From Bacteroidota bacterium (lineage in GTDB: Bacteria; Bacteroidota; Bacteroidia; Bacteroidales; GCA-2748055), in the NCBI GenBank assembly GCA_024244665.1, contig JAAEOI010000186.1, forward strand, positions 1-15,890: a stretch of 15,890 bases of DNA. Direction: 5' to 3'. Numbering within the stretch: the stretch's first letter is position 1; each line of letters begins with the position of its first letter. Of this stretch, positions 7,253-13,759 are shown in pieces. The position numbers were made by a program, and so were the translations under genes. The notes below the pieces were generated by a model. That model did not search any database. It saw only the letters and a program-made list of their open reading frames with translations, and was not told the DNA's origin.

Positions 7253-8176
7253 ATGATCAGCTATCTTCATCGAGGGCAGATTAATGAGGCACGGTGGGAC
7301 CGGGTGCTTGAATTATCCGGGTTCGAAACTGTATATGCACATGCCTGGTACCTGGATGCCTGTGCCGGGAACTGGGGGGCCCTGGTCATGGGTGAGTATG
7401 AATTTGTCATGCCGGTGGCGTTCCGGAAAAAGCTGGGATTCAGGTATGCCTATCAACCCAGGTTCTGTCAGCAGCTTGGTATCTATTCAGAAAATGAGGT
7501 GAGCCGGGAAATCCTACTGCTTTTTCTGCACGAACTGAAGAAAAGATTCAGCTTCGGTGATTATGCCTTCAACGAAGGAAATCTGATTGGGGAGGCAGAC
7601 GGTTTCGGATTTACACACAATTCCAACTACACACTTCAGCTGAACTCAGCATACGGGGAGCTGCAAAAAGGGTATTCCAGCAATTGCAAAAGAAATGTAC
7701 GGAAGGCTGTGGTCGCGGGTCTTGAATTCTCCGATGAAATCAGTATCAGTGATCTGGTGAATCTGAAAAAACAGCATGATCACCATGTGCAGCAGGAAGA
7801 TCACTACCGCAGGCTGACTGAAATGTTTTCCGGACTGGAAGAGAAGGGAAAGGTGAAGGCCTGTGGTGTGAAGCTGGAGGGGCAACTCAGTGCGGGAGCC
7901 ATTTTTGCCTTTTCCGGCAAAAGGGTGCATTACCTGCTCTCGGTGTCCAGCGGGGAAGGTAAAGAGAAAAGTGGAATGTTCCTGGTGATCGACCGGTTCA
8001 TGAAGATACATGCGGGTAATGCCATATGTCTTGATTTTGAGGGATCCAATATCCCATCCATCGCACGTTTTTTTACTGGTTTTGGAGCAGTCCCAAACCA
8101 ATACCTGCGCATTGGCCTGAATCCCCTGGCCGGGAAGATTATCAAAGGAGTTAAAAGTATCTTGGATCATGACTGA
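7253..8176 (+). CDS. FemAB/GNAT-fold N-acyltransferase-like protein (307 aa)
   Basis: The pattern is that of the FemAB-like / Bacteroidota GNAT acyltransferases used on cell-surface glycans and peptidoglycan-like acceptors. An N-terminal half starts with an aromatic WYLD segment (residues 32-35). It is followed by a conserved acceptor/cofactor region around YSSNCKRNVRKAVVAGLEF (about 140-159), then a C-terminal GNAT core with GAIFAFSGKRVHYLLSVSS (about 216-234), LDFEGSN (about 262-268) and FFTGFGA (about 273-279). No signal peptide or membrane segment is visible. The acyl donor (acyl-CoA or aminoacyl-tRNA) cannot be told. It lies 6 bp after the deacetylase and overlaps the sulfotransferase start by 8 bp, so the three are almost certainly translated together. 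A likely role is re-acylating the amine exposed by the deacetylase, which is inference. Confidence 0.75.
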   Translation: MISYLHRGQINEARWDRVLELSGFETVYAHAWYLDACAGNWGALVMGEYEFVMPVAFRKKLGFRYAYQPRFCQQLGIYSENEVSREILLLFLHELKKRFSFGDYAFNEGNLIGEADGFGFTHNSNYTLQLNSAYGELQKGYSSNCKRNVRKAVVAGLEFSDEISISDLVNLKKQHDHHVQQEDHYRRLTEMFSGLEEKGKVKACGVKLEGQLSAGAIFAFSGKRVHYLLSVSSGEGKEKSGMFLVIDRFMKIHAGNAICLDFEGSNIPSIARFFTGFGAVPNQYLRIGLNPLAGKIIKGVKSILDHD

Positions 8177-9047
8177 GTTTAAGGTGAATACACTGATCAT
8201 CGGTGCAGGCCGGTCGGGTACCACCAGCCTTTTTTCCTACATGGAAGCTCACGCCGAGGTATGCTTTTCATACATCAAGGAGGTTCACTATTTCTCAATT
8301 GGCGATCTATACAAAAAAGGGGTGGGATACTATCACTCATTCTTCAAAAAGTGTAATGATGCGCATGTAATTGCCTCGGCCGATACCTACCTGTTAATGG
8401 ACCATAATGCCATTTCACGCATCCATGCCTACAATCCTGAGATGAAAATCATTGTGATGTTGCGCGATCCGGTTGCAAGGGCGTACTCGTCCTACAACTA
8501 CTCGGTGAATTACGGGCATCATAAGCCCTACGGTGCATTCCTGGATTCCATTGATGTGGAGAGGGATATTGAGAATGAGAGAAACATTGTTACCCGAAAT
8601 AATGCGGGGCACTTCCACGGGAGCCTCTACCATAAGCACCTGAGTAAGTGGGCAGAGCAGTTTCCCAGGGAGCAACTCCTGCTGCTTGAAACCAGGGAGC
8701 TCAGGGAGTCGTCGCAGATCTTATCAGAGAAGCTTGCCGCCTTTTTGAACCTGTCATATTTTGAGGGTGAGATTGAGAGGGTAAATGCAACTGCTGTGCC
8801 TAAAAACAGGAAGCTGGAAAAGTTCCTGCTTGACAGGGATGGTTTTTTGAGGAGGATGATTCGCAGTCTGACCCCGCGTTTTATCAAGAACCTGGTTATG
8901 GGATCGGGTCTTGTAGACAGGTTGCACGATGCAAACCGTGTGGAGCAAGCGGTCACCCCATTGTCAAAGGAAGAGGCCGAAAAGGCGATGCTCTTCTTTA
9001 AGGATGATCTTCAACTTCTGAAAGAGGAGTTTAACATAGAACTTTAA
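8169..9047 (+). CDS. PAPS-dependent sulfotransferase (292 aa)
   Basis: Transfers sulfate from 3'-phosphoadenosine 5'-phosphosulfate to a hydroxyl or amine. The 5'-phosphosulfate loop is IIGAGRSGTTSL (residues 10-21). The 3'-phosphate-binding motif is LRDPVARAYSSYNY (98-111), with R99 and S107 in the expected R-x7-S spacing. A later segment (about residues 150-180), with YHKHLSKW and EQLLLLETREL, is typical of the carbohydrate/heparan-type sulfotransferase fold. There is no signal peptide, so it is cytoplasmic. The ATG lies inside the 3' end of the acyltransferase gene (8-bp overlap), the tightest coupling in this run, and a small hairpin begins right at its stop. With a deacetylase and an acyltransferase alongside, the acceptor is probably the same glycan or glycolipid. 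Confidence 0.9.
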   Translation: MTEFKVNTLIIGAGRSGTTSLFSYMEAHAEVCFSYIKEVHYFSIGDLYKKGVGYYHSFFKKCNDAHVIASADTYLLMDHNAISRIHAYNPEMKIIVMLRDPVARAYSSYNYSVNYGHHKPYGAFLDSIDVERDIENERNIVTRNNAGHFHGSLYHKHLSKWAEQFPREQLLLLETRELRESSQILSEKLAAFLNLSYFEGEIERVNATAVPKNRKLEKFLLDRDGFLRRMIRSLTPRFIKNLVMGSGLVDRLHDANRVEQAVTPLSKEEAEKAMLFFKDDLQLLKEEFNIEL

Positions 9048-9063
9048 CCCGACTTTCCGGGTT
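9046..9063 (+). terminator. Hairpin at the end of the sulfotransferase gene, possible terminator
   Basis: AACCCG (9046-9051) and CGGGTT (9058-9063) form a perfect 6-bp stem with a 6-base loop, beginning within the TAA stop codon. GGGTT (9059-9063) could instead pair with AACCC (9071-9075), giving two mutually exclusive stems. No U-tract follows (the next bases are ATCAAAAAACCC), so intrinsic termination is uncertain. Confidence 0.35.
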
Positions 9064-9124
9064 ATCAAAAAACCCAAGGGTAAGATTCTCATAAATAATG
9101 ACATACGATCATCATTTCATTCCC

Positions 9125-9286
9125 CTAAATTGCAATATAGTCGTTCATTTCGAAGAGATCGAAAAGCTTTTCCTGGATCTCATCCATCTTGGTTAGCGTC
9201 CGGGTCTTGCGTTCCTTTTTGTTTCCTTGCCCTTTCTGCTTTGGATAGACATTGATCAATCTCACTAATCGCTCTAAAAATGTTTG
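9125..9286 (-). pseudogene. 3' remnant of an unidentified gene, possibly a transposase
   Basis: In the 375-bp gap between the sulfotransferase and sigma-factor genes, the minus strand holds a protein-like frame of 53 codons ending at TAG (9125-9127). It includes RLINVYPKQKGQGNKKE and then LTKMDEIQEKLFDLF and ends NDYIAI. It is preceded by an in-frame TGA (9287-9289) and has no sensible start. The basic linker followed by an amphipathic C-terminal helix looks like the tail of an insertion-sequence transposase, but I cannot name a family. The rest of the gap shows only the hairpin at its left end and a candidate promoter at its right end. Confidence 0.4.
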
Positions 9287-9327
9287 TCAATTCGGGTTTT
9301 GATAACACGAAGGAAAAATATTTCAAC

Positions 9328-9335
9328 TATTTTTG
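9328..9335 (+). promoter_or_regulatory. Candidate -7 promoter element for the sigma-factor operon
   Basis: TATTTTTG matches the Bacteroidota -7 consensus TAnnTTTG exactly and lies about 88 bases before the ATG at 9423. The nearest TTTG upstream (9298-9301) is 26 bases away, longer than the usual ~19-21, so the -33 box is doubtful. Confidence 0.3.
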
Positions 9336-9422
9336 AAGTAGAATGAGGCGATGGATTTAGGTTAGCTACAGATATAAACAAACTTCCCAGACTAACATTG
9401 TTGACGGTTATGACATATCCTT

Positions 9423-10295
9423 ATGAATGGCGATGAATTCAAACTGGTCCATGACAGGCTGCTCGCGAATGATGAGGAGGCCTGGTCGGATATTAAATCC
9501 CATATGGGGATCATGATATCCAGCCTGGCAAGAAAGGAGAAGATTGAACTAGCCTGGATTGCTTCAGATAACAGAGTACTGGAGGGCAGGAATGTGCAGT
9601 TTGAGGTTTGTTCCCGGTTTAGAGCGGAGTTAATATCCGGGCGTATTGCAGTAGATTGTTTTGCCGATTATAAGGAAGTAGTTGGTACATATTCGAGAGA
9701 AGTTCTGGCAGAATGGTTCGCAAACTTCTACCAGGATTTGAAGAATAACAATGGCCTGGCCTGGAAGAAAGTGAATGAAAGGCTTCATATTTATGCTGCC
9801 AAATGGCTTTCAGAGCGGAGTGTTAATTCCGGGTTTGCAAAGGATATCTTTCAGGAATCAGTCATAACATTGTGCGAGAAAGTGCTTGGGAACAATCTCA
9901 AATTTGAGACATCCAGGGAGCTGAAATCCTATTACTTCAGGATTCTTGAACTAAAGGTCATGGAGTATTACAGGAAGGTCCAGGGGCACAGGCAAAAGTA
10001 TTCTGACTCTGATTTGGATCATTTGGACATGCCATTCCTTGAAGAAGGTTTTGAATTGGATGACAAATATTTCTATATTGAAAAGATCATGATTAACACC
10101 ATTTCGAAGGAGGAATACCATATTTTAAAACGGTACTATTTCCATGGTGATAAGCTAAAGAGCATAGCCAGGTCACTCAAGATTTCGGATCTTAACTGTC
10201 GACAGAAAAAGCATCAGGCCCTCAGAAAGATTGCTTCAGTTTATGAGAAAATTGAAGCGCAAAAGAAAGATAGCAGACGTATTTATGTATTATGA
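9423..10295 (+). CDS. Sigma-70 family (ECF-like) RNA polymerase sigma factor with an apparent second region-2-like segment (290 aa)
   Basis: Residues 110-186 read as sigma region 2: AWKKVNERLHIYAAKWLSER (113-132), the polymerase-contacting DIFQESVITLCEK (141-153), and LKSYYFRILELKVMEYYRK (167-185), the -10 recognition helix. Residues 228-272 are region 4 (EEYHILKRYYFHGDKLKSIA, then LKISDLNCRQKKHQALRKI), with the helix-turn-helix that reads the -35 box. The extra N-terminal ~105 residues look like a diverged second region 2: ANDEEAWSDIKSHMG (15-29), then FEVCSRFRAELISGRI (60-75) and VDCFADYKEVVG (77-88). ECF sigmas are usually 160-200 residues, so 290 is long. The stop overlaps the anti-sigma start by 4 bp (ATGA), so the two are translationally coupled. 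It probably drives its own operon in response to an envelope signal (inference). The duplication is judged by eye. Confidence 0.8.
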   Translation: MNGDEFKLVHDRLLANDEEAWSDIKSHMGIMISSLARKEKIELAWIASDNRVLEGRNVQFEVCSRFRAELISGRIAVDCFADYKEVVGTYSREVLAEWFANFYQDLKNNNGLAWKKVNERLHIYAAKWLSERSVNSGFAKDIFQESVITLCEKVLGNNLKFETSRELKSYYFRILELKVMEYYRKVQGHRQKYSDSDLDHLDMPFLEEGFELDDKYFYIEKIMINTISKEEYHILKRYYFHGDKLKSIARSLKISDLNCRQKKHQALRKIASVYEKIEAQKKDSRRIYVL

Positions 10296-11077
10296 ACATA
10301 AGAATGGATCGCGACCATATACATAAGAACAAGGATCTAGTGATAGATAGCTATATCCGGAATGAGTTATCGGAGGTGGATGCAGATTCCTTCGAGGAGC
10401 ACTTATTGTACTGCAAAGAGTGCCGGGATGCGCTATTGATGAGAGAGAGGATAGCCGGCTCCATACAGAATCTGGCTGCAAAAGAGAATCTGCAGGGCCA
10501 AATCGATTTCCGGCATCGTTCAAGGAAGCAGAAAGTATTGATAGGACTTTTTGCTGCTGCTGCAGGGGTAGCTCTGGTGTTGGGAATTTTCCATGTATCA
10601 AACAGGGATATTCCTTCTGGATTATCAAAGAACATGGCCATGGATACCGTTTTAAACACCCTTCAAAACCCTGAAGCAAAAGGAGAGGAGATGGAGGTGC
10701 TTTCTGAATCCATTGAAGTCGATTTAGGTGAATTACCGGAAGATAGGAGGTCGTATCTGGCCAGTTGTCAGCCTAATCCTATCTACGAAAACCAAATTGG
10801 AATCCACCTGAGGTCTGGCAATTTGCAAGTGCTTTCTCCACCTGATAGTGTGGAACGCTATGTTGGCTCTTTTATCGAAGTACAATACCAGGCCCCCCAA
10901 TTGGATTCCCTCTTCCTGGTGCTTCTGAATCGTCATGGGGAGATCCTGAGTGAGGAAAAAATTGCCTCGCCTCATGAACTTATACTGCATGTTCAGGCAG
11001 GACTATATTATTGGCAGCTGACCGATAACGAAGAGCTATTGCATACGGCAAAAATCTATGTCAGACCACCTCGGTGA
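10292..11077 (+). CDS. Transmembrane anti-sigma factor with zinc-finger (zf-HC2-type) domain (261 aa)
   Basis: The cytosolic N-terminus carries an anti-sigma zinc motif: H37-x3-C41-x2-C44 (EEHLLYCKEC), with an upstream histidine (H9 or H11) as a likely fourth ligand. One transmembrane helix follows at about 82-102 (VLIGLFAAAAGVALVLGIFH). The periplasmic part has a low-complexity linker and then a beta-rich domain (about 160-261) beginning PNPIYENQIG, with LQVLSPP, FIEVQYQ, LDSLFLVLLNRHGEIL and LYYWQLTDNEELLHTAKIYV. This tail resembles those of other Bacteroidota anti-sigma proteins and may be the sensor. It presumably sequesters the sigma factor encoded 4 bp overlapping upstream and releases it on an envelope signal or after proteolysis. 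An alternative start at 10304 (MDRDHIH) is possible but would lose the ATGA coupling. Confidence 0.82.
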   Translation: MNIRMDRDHIHKNKDLVIDSYIRNELSEVDADSFEEHLLYCKECRDALLMRERIAGSIQNLAAKENLQGQIDFRHRSRKQKVLIGLFAAAAGVALVLGIFHVSNRDIPSGLSKNMAMDTVLNTLQNPEAKGEEMEVLSESIEVDLGELPEDRRSYLASCQPNPIYENQIGIHLRSGNLQVLSPPDSVERYVGSFIEVQYQAPQLDSLFLVLLNRHGEILSEEKIASPHELILHVQAGLYYWQLTDNEELLHTAKIYVRPPR

Positions 11078-11238
11078 TAATTACAGGTACATAGTTTTGG
11101 ACCCTGACTAATACCTCGAAATTATTATTCGGGGGCTTCTTAGCGGGCGCTTTTTATGGGGGACTTTCATAACGTTTTCAATTTCCGTGTCATTTCAGAA
11201 TTAAACAGCTGAAACAAGGACCAAAAAACCGAAGCCTT

Positions 11239-11895
11239 ATGAATCAAATCAAAACTACCCTTTCATACATTCCTGGATATTTGTATGTTGTTTGCTTTCT
11301 GGGAGCCATGTCCCTGAATGTCAACGCTCAAGAAAGCAGAGGCAAGCACCAGTTTCTCATGTACCTGACGGCCCCTACAATGACTTTTCTCGATGAAGAC
11401 AGATCTGCAGATCTGAATATTGGGGATGTTGCATGGACTATGGAAGTTGGTGTACAAAGCAAATTGTATGGTTTGGTTGGGATCTCGGGATCCTTGGGCT
11501 ATGGAGGTGTAAAAGATCACAATAGTTTTACGCAAAGTACCACCTGGGGTACGCTTGAATCGTCCTTCACCACTTTGACTTACGATTTTAGTACTGGGAT
11601 ATGGTCCCCCTTATGGTATTTGAACGGGCAGGATGGCCTCAGTTTTACCGGTGGATTATCCCTGGGATATGAGGGTATATCCGGACGGCGCGAGATTGTG
11701 AATTGCGACAACTGTGATGTTGAAAAGTACAGTTTCAATGGAGGGTTTTTCCTTGAACCTGAGTTAAGTTTCTACTTTCTGCAGGATCTGGTGGGTGTGG
11801 GGACTTCCTACCGCTACTTCTTCGGAGATACTGATTTGAATGGCAGTTGGACAATTTTGAAGCTGTTGGTCCGCTTCGATTTACTTAATCGCTAA
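11239..11895 (+). CDS. Secreted outer-membrane beta-barrel-like protein (218 aa)
   Basis: It has an N-terminal signal peptide (about 1-30, hydrophobic YLYVVCFLGAMSLNVNA with probable cleavage before QES). The remaining ~188 residues form repeated amphipathic strands: QFLMYLTAPTMTF, WTMEVGVQSKLYGLVGIS, LESSFTTLTYDFSTGI, FTGGLSLGYEG, FFLEPELSFYFLQD and the last strand WTILKLLVRFDL. Length and pattern fit an 8-10-stranded barrel of the OmpA/opacity type. It carries a CDNCD pair of cysteines (in the middle of an outer loop) that might form a disulfide. It lies 161 bp after the anti-sigma gene and 11 bp before a second barrel gene. A function beyond the envelope cannot be assigned. Confidence 0.65.
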   Translation: MNQIKTTLSYIPGYLYVVCFLGAMSLNVNAQESRGKHQFLMYLTAPTMTFLDEDRSADLNIGDVAWTMEVGVQSKLYGLVGISGSLGYGGVKDHNSFTQSTTWGTLESSFTTLTYDFSTGIWSPLWYLNGQDGLSFTGGLSLGYEGISGRREIVNCDNCDVEKYSFNGGFFLEPELSFYFLQDLVGVGTSYRYFFGDTDLNGSWTILKLLVRFDLLNR

Positions 11896-11906
11896 ACCTG
11901 TGCTTT

Positions 11907-12479
11907 ATGAAACACAACTTTATTTCAGGGTTCTTGTTAGTGGCATGCATAAGTCTGCAAGCCCAGGATGGGAAACAGTCAGTTCCATTTCAGACCAATA
12001 GTCCCATCGATAAGATTTCCATTGGCCTTGGTGTTGGATTGGATTATGGAGGTATAGGAGGAAACCTTAGTTTCTATCCGGTACAAAGTTTAGGAATATT
12101 CGGAGGAGCGGGATATGCACTGGCCGGTGTTGGTGTTAATGGGGGGCTGAAATACAGGTATATTCCGAAGAAACCCGATGCCAGGGTACGTCCATATGCG
12201 CTGGCCATGTATGGCTACAATGCAGCGATTGCAGTTCTAAATGCCTACCAGTATAACAAGCTGTTTTATGGTCCCACCCTGGGAGCCGGTGTTGATATCA
12301 TGCGGAAGTCGATGAGAAGAGGATACTGGTCCTTGGCAGTTTTAGTGCCCTTCAGAGGTGATGAGGTGAATGACTATATCGAGGATCTGGAAAATAGTCA
12401 CGGCGCAGATTTCAGCAACTCCCTATTACCCGTTACAATCACCCTTGGATACAAATACATAATACACCTTATGAAATGA
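11907..12479 (+). CDS. Secreted outer-membrane beta-barrel-like protein (190 aa)
   Basis: It has a short signal peptide (MKHNFISGFLLVACISLQA, cleaved before QDG). The mature part is rich in glycine and short amphipathic strands: ISIGLGVGLDYGGIGGNLSF, LGIFGGAGYALAGVGVNGGL, KYRYIP, RPYALAMYGYNAAIAV, YGPTLGAGVDIM, YWSLAVLVPF and the C-terminal VTITLGYKYIIHL. This is the pattern of a small outer-membrane barrel. It starts 11 bp after the preceding barrel gene and its TGA overlaps the next ATG (ATGA, 4 bp), so the run is one operon. The protein could be part of the signal the anti-sigma factor monitors, or an output of the sigma regulon. I do not recognise a named family. Confidence 0.65.
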   Translation: MKHNFISGFLLVACISLQAQDGKQSVPFQTNSPIDKISIGLGVGLDYGGIGGNLSFYPVQSLGIFGGAGYALAGVGVNGGLKYRYIPKKPDARVRPYALAMYGYNAAIAVLNAYQYNKLFYGPTLGAGVDIMRKSMRRGYWSLAVLVPFRGDEVNDYIEDLENSHGADFSNSLLPVTITLGYKYIIHLMK

Positions 12480-13459
12480 GAAAATCAATATTACTATTCT
12501 GCTGTGTCACCCTCCTGATGACCTCAGCTTGTTCCAGCAATAAATTCATCGTCAGTTCATATCCTGAGGGTGCATACATTGTGGGATATGGAGAAACAGG
12601 CCAGGATCAATCAATTGAAGGGACCTACATGTTTATGGGCAAATCGGATAGTTATGACTTCATCGCTATGAAAAGAGGCTACCTTTCTGATACCGTAACC
12701 GTTACCAAAAGCTCTCCTTCTGAGGTACACATTGAACTCAAGCCCATGGAGGGCATTCCCCCACTTATCCGGAAACCGATGGAGCTGGATATGAAGAATG
12801 CCAATCTTCTCCCGGTCAATGTTGAAATTGTTCTGCACAAGGGAGTCGGGAATCTGGACAAATACGTGAAATCGGATGAATTATCAAAGGAAGCCCGCCT
12901 TGAAATGAATCAAGAGCTGCAAGACATACAATCGGACACCAGCATCTGCATGCTCAGTATTACAGAACATCCTGACTGGCCTGCTGCTTCTTCCGAACTG
13001 GAGGCCTATCTGCAATCGCTCTCTACTGAATTACTGCCCTACTATCCTGAGGCACCATCAGTGTCCAGGATATTTGCAAAGTACCCACAACTCTTTGCAA
13101 GCATACAGGATCTGCTCAAACAACCGAGAGAAGCGGAGCTGATTGTGTATGCCTGGTGTAAGAGTGTTAAACCTACCACGGGCAGAATCATTGGAAATAT
13201 CAGTGCTACTGTAGCTGGAGGAGTGGTATCGGGCTACGAGACTGCCATGTACGGATACCCGGTAACATATTCCGATCCCAGTGCCTTTAGACTGGATAAC
13301 AGCACTATTTTTGCCGCTTACATTATTGATCCTGTTTCTGGCGAGATTATAGATACCAGACAATTTGTAGTCCCCTATGACATCACAAAAACAGACCGGG
13401 TTCACATGTTAGCCAAGTCGATCATCATGTTCCCAAGAGCTAAATCAAATTCTGACTAA
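12476..13459 (+). CDS. Lipoprotein with N-terminal PEGA-like domain (327 aa)
   Basis: The start MRKSILLFCCVTLLMTSAC has a lipobox-like TSAC with lipidated C19. It is followed by CSSNK, so it is a probable membrane-anchored lipoprotein. Residues ~22-92 resemble a PEGA domain: FIVSSYPEGAYIVG, a YMFMGKSDSYDF strand, KRGYLSDTVTVT and VHIELKP. The central part (about 105-225) is helical and unrecognised. The C-terminal part has glycine-rich strands (IIGNISATVAGGVVSGYETA, about 238-257) and AAYIIDPVSGEIIDTRQFVV (about 281-300), a pattern seen in several outer-membrane-associated lipoproteins. It is coupled to both neighbours: 4-bp overlap upstream and 1-bp overlap (TAATG) downstream. The role is unknown; a periplasmic scaffold for the barrel proteins is a guess. 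Confidence 0.65.
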   Translation: MRKSILLFCCVTLLMTSACSSNKFIVSSYPEGAYIVGYGETGQDQSIEGTYMFMGKSDSYDFIAMKRGYLSDTVTVTKSSPSEVHIELKPMEGIPPLIRKPMELDMKNANLLPVNVEIVLHKGVGNLDKYVKSDELSKEARLEMNQELQDIQSDTSICMLSITEHPDWPAASSELEAYLQSLSTELLPYYPEAPSVSRIFAKYPQLFASIQDLLKQPREAELIVYAWCKSVKPTTGRIIGNISATVAGGVVSGYETAMYGYPVTYSDPSAFRLDNSTIFAAYIIDPVSGEIIDTRQFVVPYDITKTDRVHMLAKSIIMFPRAKSNSD

Positions 13460-13758
13460 TGAAAGCAATCCTGATCCTGGTCATTTCCTTTCTTTGTACT
13501 CAAATCCTTTGTGGACAACATCGAGATGGAAATATACAGAAGAACTATTTGTTTGTTCAACTGAATCCTCACCTTGAGAAGAGAGGTACCGATGAGAACC
13601 AAACTTCGAATCCGGATTTTGCACTGGCCTATGAACGGGATATTACTGGTATCGGCGATCACCGTTTCTAATCCGGGATAAGGCTCGGAGCTTACTTTTT
13701 ATTCGATCCAAGAGCATACATGGCAAAGGCAGGAATCAGGGTTGGGTACAGATTTTGA
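13459..13758 (+). pseudogene. Third beta-barrel-like secreted protein gene, interrupted by an in-frame stop and probably internally shortened
   Basis: The ATG at 13459 overlaps the lipoprotein stop by one base. It opens a signal peptide (MKAILILVISFLCTQILCG) and a first barrel-like segment to DHRF, where TAA (13669-13671) ends the frame at 70 codons. In the same frame reading continues for 28 more codons to a TGA at 13756-13758: GIRLGAYFLFDPRAY, then AGIRVGYRF, whose final aromatic strand is the usual C-terminus of outer-membrane barrels. So a full barrel end survives behind one stop codon. Even together it is only about 98 residues, about half the length of the two sister barrel proteins, so an internal deletion is likely too. 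The same-frame continuation is seen directly. Decay is the simplest reading; a short secreted 70-residue protein is the alternative. Confidence 0.6.
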
Positions 13759-13759
13759 A

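Noticed and set aside
11142..11155. AGC-GGGC-GCT followed by TTTT between the anti-sigma and first barrel genes, looked at as a terminator.
   Set aside because: Only a 3-bp stem is possible with a normal loop (4 bp if a 2-base loop is allowed), too weak to call. The 161-bp gap shows no other clear element.
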